From assembly GCF_001298445.1 (NCBI RefSeq), contig NZ_CP012036.1, positions 729,267 through 793,266 of the forward strand: 64,000 nt of DNA, written 5' to 3'. A program made the translations under genes and the position numbers. Every line of letters starts with the position of its first letter. Within the stretch, counting starts at the first letter, position 1. The notes beneath the pieces are model-generated. The model was not told where the DNA came from and did no database searches. It worked only from the letters and a program-made list of their open reading frames with translations. Below are positions 47,067 through 55,852 of this stretch, piece by piece. The stretch comes from Nostoc piscinale CENA21 (GTDB lineage Bacteria; Cyanobacteriota; Cyanobacteriia; Cyanobacteriales; Nostocaceae).

Positions 47067-47897
47067 ATGCCGCGATCGCAACTTAGAAATCTGCTGATTG
47101 GTGAACTCAGTTGGAAACGGCTAGTTCGCTCGTTATTGTTTATTTACGGCTTTTTCGCATTTTATGTCTTTTTGAGAGCAGATAGCATGATTTTTCTGCC
47201 CCAGCCTGCTACTTATCAAGACAATACCAGTATTTTGAAAGTACCTGTTACTGACAAACAGAAGATTTCGGCTGTGTATCTACCTAATCCCAAAGCAGAG
47301 TATACAATCCTCTACATCCACGGTAATGCTGAAGATATTGGTGATGTTCAGCCATTGTTAGAACGTTTACATCAATGGGGATTTAGCATTTTTGCCTATG
47401 ACTATCGTGGTTTTGGTACAAGCGATGGCAAACCTGGAGAATCAAATGCTTACCAAGACGCTGAAGCAGCATACATATATCTCACACAGCAGCTAAAAGT
47501 TCCAGGGAAGAAAATTATTGTCTATGGACGTTCTGTTGGCGGAGGATCAGCCGTTGATTTAGCAACTCGTCATTCTGTTGCTGGTTTGATTTTGGAAAGT
47601 ACATTTACATCTGCTTTTCGAGTTGTTGTACCTTTTCCTTTACTTCCGTTTGATAAGTTTTCCAACCTGAAAAAACTTCCGCAGGTTAACTGTCCAGTCT
47701 TAGTAATGCACGGTCAAGCAGACCAAACTATCCCTGTCCAACATGGATATACACTATACTCAGCCGCACCTGATCCTAAGATGTCATTGTGGGTAGATGG
47801 TGCAGGTCATGATGATTTTACATGGGTTGCCAACGAACAACATCAAAAAACCTTAGTCGCGTTTCAGCAACTAATTGAGAATCGTAATGTTAAATGA
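47067..47897 (+). CDS. Alpha/beta hydrolase, membrane-anchored (BEM46/ABHD-like)
   Basis: 276 residues. One hydrophobic segment at about 19-36 (LVRSLLFIYGFFAFYVFL) probably anchors it. The hydrolase core has the oxyanion segment LYIHGNAEDIGD, the Ser nucleophile in VYGRSVGGGSA, Asp in HGQADQTIPV and His in GAGHDDF. The arrangement matches serine hydrolases of the BEM46/YfhR type with unknown lipid or peptide substrates. Divergent from the chemosensory operon. Confidence 0.85.
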   Translation: MPRSQLRNLLIGELSWKRLVRSLLFIYGFFAFYVFLRADSMIFLPQPATYQDNTSILKVPVTDKQKISAVYLPNPKAEYTILYIHGNAEDIGDVQPLLERLHQWGFSIFAYDYRGFGTSDGKPGESNAYQDAEAAYIYLTQQLKVPGKKIIVYGRSVGGGSAVDLATRHSVAGLILESTFTSAFRVVVPFPLLPFDKFSNLKKLPQVNCPVLVMHGQADQTIPVQHGYTLYSAAPDPKMSLWVDGAGHDDFTWVANEQHQKTLVAFQQLIENRNVK

Positions 47898-48307
47898 GGC
47901 GATCGCATTTAACTATTCTCATCAACTGCTATTGTGTAAATACTCAAATTGGCTATGGGTGCTAGATTGAGTGTCAAGCAAGATGATTGGGGTAATTTGT
48001 CACCACATATTAGAAACAGTTTTAAAGGTATTATCTAATCGGGTTTAGAGTACATCAATTTTTTCTGGCTAGTACCTTGTTTAGTACACCCCATTTACAC
48101 CCAAACTCACCGAAAAAGAGTTATAGCGATTTTCACTTGGGTAGAATACAAATTCATCTGCGTCCATCTGCGGTTAATTATTTTTTCCTGTACCTCACTG
48201 AGTCGAGAACAGCTATAATATTCTTTGTTATGACAAACACTGTAATTAGTGGAAATTGGTCAAGATAAAACTAGCAAAACGCTTGTTATATAAAGGTTTT
48301 TTTTAAA
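47898..48307. other. Gene-free spacer containing a MITE copy
   Basis: 410 bp between the hydrolase and the tRNA. It contains the MITE-like element at 48120-48219. The remainder has short open stretches only. Confidence 0.5.
48120..48219. mobile_element. MITE-like element, family B, copy 2
   Basis: 100 bp matching 37115-37213: GAGTTATAGCGATTTTCAC at the left, ACAAATTCATCTGCG and CTGCGGTTAATTATT in the middle, and CTCACTGAGTCGAGAACAGC then TATAAT at the right. The ends GTTATAGC and GCTATAAT are inverted repeats. It has no coding capacity. Confidence 0.55.
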
Positions 48308-48379
48308 AGCGGGCGATGGGACTCGAACCCACGACGTTCACCTTGGGAAGGTGACATTCTACCACTGAATTACACCCGC
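48308..48379 (-). tRNA. tRNA-Gly (anticodon CCC)
   Basis: On the minus strand a full 72-nt cloverleaf is seen: acceptor GCGGGTG pairs with CGCCCGC (one G-U), D-arm AGTGGTAGAAT, anticodon stem TCACC/GGTGA with loop TTCCCAA (anticodon CCC, reads GGG), and T-arm GTGGGTTCGAGTCCCAT. Discriminator is T; CCA is not encoded. Confidence 0.95.
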
Positions 48380-48431
48380 GAATAGTTGCTGTTAGCTAAT
48401 TCAAAGCTAACAGCTATTATACCATAATTGA

Positions 48432-51400
48432 TTAGTTTTGGATTTCCGAGACAGATGTTTTGTTTGGCGATCGCACACCCCTAACTTCTTTTTCAGCCAC
48501 AGGTGGTTTTTTACCAAAACCATAACGCAGGATATTCAAAATCCAATTTTGGAAGTTATCAATATAGCTAAATATCACTGGCACTACTACCAAAGTCAGC
48601 AATGTAGAAGTTGTAAAACCTCCCATAATTGCAATTCCCATTGGTTGGCGCACTTCCGAACCTGCGCCAATACCCAAGGCGAGGGGAAGAGTACCTGCAA
48701 TTGTGGCTAAGGAAGTCATCATAATTGGACGCAGACGTGAAACGCCAGCTTCTATTAAGGCTTGGCGTTGGTTCTGCCCTTCCTGCATATTGATGATTGT
48801 GTAGTCTACCAACAAAATCGAGTTTTTGGTGACAATTCCCATTAACAACACAATCCCAATCAATGCGTAAATTCCTAGAGGTTTTTGGGCAATCATCAAG
48901 GCGACTAATGCACCACCCAAGCAAAACGGCAAGGCGGCCATAATCGATAACGGATGCAGAAAGTTGTTATATAGCAGTACCAGAATTGCATAGATGCACA
49001 TAATAGCTAAAGCTAATGCACCGCCAAACCTGCCAAAAATTTCCTGCATAATTTTGGCACTACCAGAAGGTTGCTGAACAACTCCTGGTGGTAAGTTTTG
49101 CATTACTGGTAGTTGATTCACGGTTTTGACAGCTTCACCCAAGGAGATACCTTGTAAGTTGGCTTCTACAGCAACTTGACGGGCGCGGTCGTAACGGCTG
49201 ATGGTAGCAGGGCCACTACCAAACTTGATATCGGCCACAGCTACAAGCGGAACTAAACTCCCGTTTTGGCTGGGAACTTGCAGATTTTTGATATTGTTGA
49301 TGTCTGCGCGGGCTGTTGGGTTAATTTGTATGCGGATGGGGATTTGCCGATCGCTCAAGTTAAACTTAGCCAAGTTAGCATCATTATCACCAATGGTAGC
49401 TAAAGAAGCTGTCCGGGCGATCGCTTGCACTGTTACACCCAAATCGGCGGCGCGTTGCGGGTTGGGTATGACTAAAATCTCTGGTTTGACTAAACTAGCA
49501 GTCGAAGAAACTTCCACTAATCCCGGTAAGTTCCGCATTTGTTGTTCTAAATCATTAGCGGCTTGGGTTAAAGCTGCGGGATTTTCACTCCGCAGCACAA
49601 TTGATAAACCTTTGCGACTATCTCCCGGCCCTTGACTTTGAAAGCTAATTCTCGCCCCTGGAATTTCTTGAAACAATGGACGGATTTGTTCTTCAAATTG
49701 TTTTTGGGAAATATTGCGTTCTTCTTTGGGTTTTAACTGAATTGACAAGGTAGCTGAGTTGATTTCTTCTGTAGCTAACACCTTTTCTACAACTGGGTTT
49801 TGGCGAATAATATCAGTTGCTTGCGTGACGACTTTATTGACATCTTCTAAGGTGGAACCGGGCGGAACTTCAATCGAAACGTTAGAAATGCCAAAGTCAC
49901 CATCATCGACAAAACCCTTGGGAATCAAGGGAACTAACATCAAACTGGCGATGAAAAAAGCCATTGCGATCGCAATTGTGGTTAACTTATGACGTAATGC
50001 AGTTTGTAATAAAGACTTATACGGCTGAAACTGATGTTTTGCTGGTTGCTTTTTGATTTGACGATAAAAAATTTGACTTAATCTGTTCTTCGCATCAGTA
50101 GCACTAGATTGATGTTTTTTATCCTTTAATAAATACGCCCCCATCATCGGCGTAATCATCCGCGCTACCATCGTGGAAAAAATTGTAGACACCGCCACGG
50201 TAACACCAAAGGGTTGAAAAAATTGCCCAGGTACACCCCCCATAAACGCCACCGGGAGAAACACCGCAATAATTGTTGCGGAACTTGCCATCACAGCTAA
50301 TCCCACTTCATCGGAAGAGTCAAAAGCTGCTTCCCAAGGTGATTTCCCCATTGCTATATGTCGTTCCATATTTTCAATTTCGACCACGGCATCATCTACT
50401 AAGTTGCCGACAGCCAAAGCTAGTGCTAACAAAGTCATGTTGTTGAGGGTATAGCCCAAAGCTTGCTGCACCGCAAAAGTGGGAATCATCGATAAAGGTA
50501 GGGCAACGGCAGTAATTAAAGTTGCTCGCCAATCGCGTAAAAAGATTAAAATCACGATGATTGCCAGTATCGAGGCTTGAATCAACTCATCAATGGTGCT
50601 TTGATAAGACTGGCGGATAATATCTGCTCGCGTAAAAATTAACTCTATTTTGATATCTGGGGGCAGAGTTTTTTGCAGTTCGGCGACTGCGGCTTTCACG
50701 CCTTGTTCTACACTCACCACCACACTGCCAGTACTCCGCAGTACTTGAAAAGCTACCACGGGTTGATTATCTAAACGGGCAGTTTGTCGTACGTCTGCAT
50801 ATTTATCTTCCACCTTACCCAAGCTGGATAAAGGTACAGAACCACCATTAGGTAGCAGAATTTCATAAGTTTGCAGCACATTTACACTGGCGGCACTACC
50901 AAGGGTGCGAATTGCTTGTTCACTACCGCCAACCTCGGCACGTCCACCAGGTAAATTAATGTTTAAAGCGCGAATTTGGTCGTTTACCTGGGTGGCGGTG
51001 ATACCTAAAGATTGTAAGCGGTCAGGGTCGAGGTTAATCCGAATTTCGCGGTCAACGCCACCAATGCGCTTGACTTGTGCCACACCTTTAACTGCTAACA
51101 AGGCGCGGCTAATAGTTTGGTCTACGATGTTGCTTAATTCTTCAACAGAACGCTGATCTGATTTGACTGCATAAAAGATAATCGGCCCGCCAGCAAATTC
51201 TAAACGTTGTACTACTGGGTCATTGATATCTTGGGGCAGGTTTTGGCGGATTTGAGCGATCGCATTTCTGACATCATTGGTAGCGCGATCGCTATTTGTC
51301 CCTAAAACAAAATTAATTGTCGTGGTAGACTTACCATCACTGACGCTAGAAATCAGATTATCGATGTTGCCTAACCCAGCGACAGCATCTTCTATTTTTT

Positions 51401-51599
51401 TCGTCACCTGGGATTCCAGTTCTGCTGGCCCTGCACCCGGTTGGGTAACAGTCACAGAAACCGCCGGCACATCAATGTTGGGGTTGGTGTCAATTCCCAA
51501 AGAAATGAAAGATAACCACCCAACAACTGTCAAAATTAAGAATAAAACGATGGTGGGAACAGGTTTTTTAATTGACCAAGCCGAGATGTTGAAGGACAT
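48432..51599 (-). CDS. RND efflux transporter (AcrB/HAE1-type permease)
   Basis: 1055 residues. TM1 near 11-33 follows the start MSFNISAWSIKKPVPTIV. Large periplasmic loops and 12 predicted TMs are seen. ALALAVGNLVDDAVVEIENM is the TM4 proton-relay segment, with Asp pair replaced in part by Asp-Asp as in the family. TNAIIL-like VTKNSILLVDYTII is TM10. It exports small molecules with the adaptor encoded just upstream (54 bp). The outer-membrane channel is not in this window. Confidence 0.93.
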   Translation of the reverse strand: MSFNISAWSIKKPVPTIVLFLILTVVGWLSFISLGIDTNPNIDVPAVSVTVTQPGAGPAELESQVTKKIEDAVAGLGNIDNLISSVSDGKSTTTINFVLGTNSDRATNDVRNAIAQIRQNLPQDINDPVVQRLEFAGGPIIFYAVKSDQRSVEELSNIVDQTISRALLAVKGVAQVKRIGGVDREIRINLDPDRLQSLGITATQVNDQIRALNINLPGGRAEVGGSEQAIRTLGSAASVNVLQTYEILLPNGGSVPLSSLGKVEDKYADVRQTARLDNQPVVAFQVLRSTGSVVVSVEQGVKAAVAELQKTLPPDIKIELIFTRADIIRQSYQSTIDELIQASILAIIVILIFLRDWRATLITAVALPLSMIPTFAVQQALGYTLNNMTLLALALAVGNLVDDAVVEIENMERHIAMGKSPWEAAFDSSDEVGLAVMASSATIIAVFLPVAFMGGVPGQFFQPFGVTVAVSTIFSTMVARMITPMMGAYLLKDKKHQSSATDAKNRLSQIFYRQIKKQPAKHQFQPYKSLLQTALRHKLTTIAIAMAFFIASLMLVPLIPKGFVDDGDFGISNVSIEVPPGSTLEDVNKVVTQATDIIRQNPVVEKVLATEEINSATLSIQLKPKEERNISQKQFEEQIRPLFQEIPGARISFQSQGPGDSRKGLSIVLRSENPAALTQAANDLEQQMRNLPGLVEVSSTASLVKPEILVIPNPQRAADLGVTVQAIARTASLATIGDNDANLAKFNLSDRQIPIRIQINPTARADINNIKNLQVPSQNGSLVPLVAVADIKFGSGPATISRYDRARQVAVEANLQGISLGEAVKTVNQLPVMQNLPPGVVQQPSGSAKIMQEIFGRFGGALALAIMCIYAILVLLYNNFLHPLSIMAALPFCLGGALVALMIAQKPLGIYALIGIVLLMGIVTKNSILLVDYTIINMQEGQNQRQALIEAGVSRLRPIMMTSLATIAGTLPLALGIGAGSEVRQPMGIAIMGGFTTSTLLTLVVVPVIFSYIDNFQNWILNILRYGFGKKPPVAEKEVRGVRSPNKTSVSEIQN

Positions 51600-51653
51600 T
51601 TTAGGTGTGGGAGTGGGGAGACAGGGGAGACAAGGGGGACGGAGAAATGACTA

Positions 51654-53135
51654 TTAACTTTTCACCTTGACGCGATCGCCATCTTTGAGATAACCTGCAC
51701 CATCAACGATGACGCGATCGCCTAATTGCAGGCCATTTTTAATTTCTACGAGTTCGCTATTTATTAATTCTCCGACTTCTACTTTCTGGCTTTGGACGAG
51801 ATCATCACCGGAAAGGGTGTATACAATCGCACTGCCATCGGCTTGGGGCTGCACAGCTTTTTGTGGTACTGCCATTGCTAGTGCTGTGTTTGTTGTAATA
51901 GCCGCACGGGCAAACATCCCTGGCCGGAGTAAGTTGGTTAACGGTAAGTCAATTTTGACTGTTGCTTCTCTGCGTTTATCGTTAACTAACGGTTGTATTT
52001 CTCGAACTCGCCCTTGCAACTGCACACGATTATCAATATCGGAAGTAATCTGCACAGCCGCGCCAATTTGTACTTGTGGTAATTGAATTTCTGGAACTTC
52101 GGCTTGCAGTTCTAATCTGCCATCCCGAATAATCGAAAATAGTTTTTGTGTTCCCCCAATCACGGTACCAACTTGAGTTTGTGGCGGGATACCTGTAACA
52201 TCACCAACTCTAGCGAGTTTTTCCGCCACAATTCCCGAAACTGGGGCGCGGACTACTGTTTGTTTTAATTGGGTTTGTAACTGAATGATTTTCGCTACGC
52301 TGGTACGCACATCTGCTTTGGCTTTGTAAATATTAGCTTCCGCACTCCCGGTTGTAGCTTGGGCGCTAATTACATTAGCTTGGGCGCTGCGAATATTTTC
52401 TTCCGCCAGCCGCACCGCCTCGGTAGCCGTTTTGACTGTGTAGGCGCGAGTATCCAGTTCTTGCAGACTAATTGCCCCAGCCATTGCCAATTTGCGATAA
52501 CGCAGATAATTCTTTTGGGCTTCTTCTAACTTAGCCTTGGACTGGGCTAAATCGGCTTTTCTTTGCCGCACGATCGCTTGATAAGATGCGACAGTGGCTT
52601 GCTGTGAAACCACACTTGCCTGTTTTGAACCCACATCAGCTTGTTTGGATTCTACCTCGGCTCTAGCTCCACTCATTTGGGCTTGCAACATAGAATCATC
52701 TAAGATTGCCAGAACCTGCCCCTTTTTCACATAAGTGCCTTCTTTGATATCTTCGGGAATGATTTTGACTTGCAAACCATTGGCTTGGGGCAGAACTGGA
52801 ATTAAATCACGGGCGGCGATCGTACCTGTAGTATTTAAGGTGCGAGAAACACGGGTAGTTTCGACAGGGGAAACAGTCACCGTCAGGACTGGCTGAGATT
52901 TAGGCGTGATTTTATTGGCTACAGCTTTTTCTTGCCTCGCTGGTAATTGAGTTAACACGCCCATACCACCTAATGCGATCGCTATCCCCAAGCCAACCCC
53001 CACAAATATTGGCCTTAGCCAAGGGTGAATCGGTTGTCTGGCTGATTTTTGCCATACTTTGACAATTTCTTCTCGTTCTAGTTCTGGAATAGTTTCATCA
53101 CTCAAGGGACGCACCTCCACTGCGAAAACACACAA
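51654..53135 (-). CDS. RND efflux periplasmic adaptor (HlyD/MFP family)
   Basis: 493 residues. Cytoplasmic stretch about 1-42, one TM about 43-65 (IFVGVGLGIAIALGGMGVLT), then a biotinyl-lipoyl half (VLPQANGLQVKIIPEDIKEG), a long coiled-coil hairpin about 160-270 with repeated Ala/Gln heptads (EVESKQADVGSKQASVVSQQ), and beta-barrel domains (IVAEKLARVGDVTGIPPQ, RPGMFARAAI). It links the inner-membrane RND pump to an outer-membrane channel. The start is the first ATG; a later start is possible. Spacer to the pump holds GGGGAGACA repeats. Confidence 0.92.
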   Translation of the reverse strand: MCVFAVEVRPLSDETIPELEREEIVKVWQKSARQPIHPWLRPIFVGVGLGIAIALGGMGVLTQLPARQEKAVANKITPKSQPVLTVTVSPVETTRVSRTLNTTGTIAARDLIPVLPQANGLQVKIIPEDIKEGTYVKKGQVLAILDDSMLQAQMSGARAEVESKQADVGSKQASVVSQQATVASYQAIVRQRKADLAQSKAKLEEAQKNYLRYRKLAMAGAISLQELDTRAYTVKTATEAVRLAEENIRSAQANVISAQATTGSAEANIYKAKADVRTSVAKIIQLQTQLKQTVVRAPVSGIVAEKLARVGDVTGIPPQTQVGTVIGGTQKLFSIIRDGRLELQAEVPEIQLPQVQIGAAVQITSDIDNRVQLQGRVREIQPLVNDKRREATVKIDLPLTNLLRPGMFARAAITTNTALAMAVPQKAVQPQADGSAIVYTLSGDDLVQSQKVEVGELINSELVEIKNGLQLGDRVIVDGAGYLKDGDRVKVKS

Positions 53136-53605
53136 ATGTTACTTATTTTTAATAAAGTTTGCGACTAGTTACCGTATATTAAATCTGACTTCCATCTTTA
53201 AGTTTTGATTGTAATAATCCCCAATATGACTACCATGACATAAGTCATGTTTTTTATTATAAATAAAAAGAAAAAACCGTATTTATACGGAAATTTTTCC
53301 TCTATCTGACTTTGTATTGCTATCACACTCTAGGTCTTATTAACGTCACAGATCCTTTGTATGCAGATCACAGGATTGTGTGCATAAATATGAAACACTG
53401 ATGAGCGTAGGATACGCCAAATAGTATCTGTTGACGTTAACTAAGAAAGTATACCTATCATGTGATCCAGATTTACTGCAACTAGCATTCACAACCTTAC
53501 CTGGGTTAAAAAGGATGAATATACTTTTCAATACCAACTAAAGCCTTAAATTTGGGAATCTTAATCACAAACAAGAAATATTTTGATTGGAACTGAGCAA
53601 CCAAT
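53136..53605. other. Gene-free spacer
   Basis: 470 bp, AT-rich, between the divergent adaptor and HD-domain genes. A short hairpin CCGTATTTATACGG lies near 53277-53290. No gene is supported. Confidence 0.5.
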
Positions 53606-54481
53606 ATGTTCAACGCCACTGAAATTTTAATAGATGCTTTTGTCAAGCAAATTCGAGAAGGCTACAGTCGTACTTATGGCTGTCTCAAAAATGATTATCA
53701 AGACATCATAGCCTGGGCTGGGAGTATGGCGTTGGAAAATATTGCCAATAGCGATGCCCTATATCACAATGTCGAACACTCTATTTTAGTCACCTTGGTA
53801 GGGCAAGAAATTTTACGTGGCAAACACATCCGGGAAGGTGGTGTTTCGAGTGAAGATTGGTTGCACTTTATTATCTCCTTAGTTTGCCACGATATTGGTT
53901 ATGTCAAAGGAGTTTGCCGCCAAGATCAAGAAGCCGCAAGTTTATACGCCACAGGTAAAAACGGCAGAATGATTTCCCTGCATCCTGGTGCTTCTGATGC
54001 CAGCCTGACACCTTATCATGTCGATAGAGCCAAGCTCTTCATTGATGAGCGTTTTGGCGGTCACAAGCTTATAGATGCTGAGGTAATTAAAAGTAACATT
54101 GAATGGACTCGCTTTCCCGTACCAGCAGCCGAAGATCATCATGACACTGTGAGTTTTGCTGGCTTGGTAAGGGCGGCTGATTTAATTGGACAATTGAGTG
54201 ACCCGCGTTACTTAAAGAAAATTACCTCGTTATACTACGAGTTTGAAGAAACGGGGATGAATAAAGTCTTAGGCTACGAAACCCCAGCCGATTTACGCAA
54301 AAATTACGCCAAATTTTATTGGAATGGTGTACATCCTTATATCAAGGATAGTCTGCGTTACTTATCACTCACCCAACAAGGCAAACAAGTGATGGCAAAT
54401 CTCTACTCCAATGTGTTTGTCGTCGAACATGAAAAAATTCAAGAAGAACAAATGTACATGATGGAGCAATTACATGCTTAG
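53606..54481 (+). CDS. HD-domain phosphohydrolase family protein
   Basis: 291 residues, soluble. Metal-binding HD pattern: His in ALYHNVEHSILVTLVG, His-Asp in VCHDIGYVKGV, and a later Asp in GLVRAADLIGQL. Related domains hydrolyse nucleotides or cyclic nucleotides; the substrate here is unknown. Single gene, followed by AATGACT-type repeats before the permease. Confidence 0.82.
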   Translation: MFNATEILIDAFVKQIREGYSRTYGCLKNDYQDIIAWAGSMALENIANSDALYHNVEHSILVTLVGQEILRGKHIREGGVSSEDWLHFIISLVCHDIGYVKGVCRQDQEAASLYATGKNGRMISLHPGASDASLTPYHVDRAKLFIDERFGGHKLIDAEVIKSNIEWTRFPVPAAEDHHDTVSFAGLVRAADLIGQLSDPRYLKKITSLYYEFEETGMNKVLGYETPADLRKNYAKFYWNGVHPYIKDSLRYLSLTQQGKQVMANLYSNVFVVEHEKIQEEQMYMMEQLHA

Positions 54482-54486
54482 ATTGT

Positions 54487-54550
54487 AGTCATTAGTCATT
54501 AGTCATTAGTAAACTTAGACAACAAATGACCAATGACAAAGGACAAAGGA
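54487..54550. repeat. TAGTCAT/AATGACC STRR with inverted half
   Basis: TAGTCATTAGTCATTAGTCA on one side, then AAATGACCAATGACAAAGGA on the other, about 20 bp apart, give a hairpin-capable block between two genes. Same family as 11881-11942. Confidence 0.6.
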
Positions 54551-54560
54551 CTAATAAATT

Positions 54561-55679
54561 ATGAATTGGTGGCAAAGACTCAAGAAAAACCCTTTGGCGC
54601 GGTTTGGGGCAATTTTGCTGTTAATTTTCTATGTAGCAGTGATTGCGGCTGATTTTGTTGCTCCTTATGACCCTTATGGATCACAGCCAAATGGTTCACT
54701 GCTACCACCAACAAAAATTTATTGGGTGTCAAAGTCTTCTGGGCAATTTATTGGCCCCCATATTTACCCAACAACTCAGGGAGACACTGATATTAAGACA
54801 GGCGATCGCCAGTTAATAGTAGACTTTACAAAGCCATCTCCTCTACGTTTATTTGTATCTGGGCCAGAATACCGCCTGTTGCAGTTGAGTTTACCCATAC
54901 CACCTAAATGGGATGAAGTCACAATTTTTCCCGGAATCCCCTTAAGTTGGCATTTATTTGGTGCAGATAATAACGCTAAATTGAATATTTTTGGGACTGA
55001 TGACCAAGGACGCGACCAATTCAGCCGCTTGCTACACGGCGGTCGCATTAGTTTATTTATTGGCATTATCGGCGTAATTTTTACCTTTCCCCTCGGTCTG
55101 TTGTTGGGGGGAATGTCTGGCTATTTTGGTGGCTGGCTAGATAGTGTGATTATGCGCTTGGCAGAAGTATTGATGACTTTCCCTAGTATTTATTTGCTGG
55201 TGACATTAGGCGCAGTTTTACCACCAGGGTTAAGTAGTACCCAACGCTTTTTATTAATTGTGATTATTACATCTGTAATTAGTTGGGCTGGTTTAGCGAG
55301 GGTAATTCGCGGACAAGTACTTTCGATTAAAGAACGAGAATTTGTCCAGGCTGCACGGGCAATGGGTGGCAATCCCCTTTACATTATTGTGCGTCACGTT
55401 CTGCCGCAAACTGCCACTTATATCATTATTTCCGCAACTTTAGCCGTTCCGAGTTTTATTGGTGCTGAAGCAGTTTTAAGTTTAATTGGTTTAGGCATTC
55501 AACAGCCTGATCCTTCTTGGGGAAATATGCTTTCCCTCGCCAGCAATGCTTCAATTTTGGTACTCCAACCTTGGTTAATTTGGCCGCCAGCCGTGCTGAT
55601 TATTTTGACAGTACTAGCATTTAACTTACTGGGTGATGGTTTAAGAGATGCCCTTGATCCTCGCAGTTTGCAAAGATAA
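54561..55679 (+). CDS. Peptide-type ABC transporter permease (DppC/OppC family)
   Basis: 372 residues. N-terminal TM about 15-33, then an about 120-residue extracytoplasmic insert, and a BPD-type permease domain from FGTDDQGRDQFSRLLHGGRI. The coupling EAA loop reads EFVQAARAMGGNPLYIIVRH. LGLGIQQPDPSWGNML is typical of DppC. It imports oligopeptides or similar. No partner permease, ATPase or binding protein is adjacent, which is usual in cyanobacteria where these subunits are scattered. Confidence 0.9.
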   Translation: MNWWQRLKKNPLARFGAILLLIFYVAVIAADFVAPYDPYGSQPNGSLLPPTKIYWVSKSSGQFIGPHIYPTTQGDTDIKTGDRQLIVDFTKPSPLRLFVSGPEYRLLQLSLPIPPKWDEVTIFPGIPLSWHLFGADNNAKLNIFGTDDQGRDQFSRLLHGGRISLFIGIIGVIFTFPLGLLLGGMSGYFGGWLDSVIMRLAEVLMTFPSIYLLVTLGAVLPPGLSSTQRFLLIVIITSVISWAGLARVIRGQVLSIKEREFVQAARAMGGNPLYIIVRHVLPQTATYIIISATLAVPSFIGAEAVLSLIGLGIQQPDPSWGNMLSLASNASILVLQPWLIWPPAVLIILTVLAFNLLGDGLRDALDPRSLQR

Positions 55680-55852
55680 GGGAAAATAGGAAGTCTGAAG
55701 CCTTAAGTCTGAAGTGTGAAGTCTGAAATTTCATGCTTCAGGCTTTTGACAAATGACAAATGAGAGAATCTTTGGCGTGTCATAATAATTCAAGCAATCC
55801 CCTTTCAAGAGATTGAAACCTAGACCTGAACTGAATTATAGTGCGATAAATC

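Noticed and set aside
47950..48040. 27-codon frame ending KQDDWGNLSPHIRNSFKGII
   Set aside because: Too short, no ribosome site and no clear relative; could be a gene remnant but not supportable.
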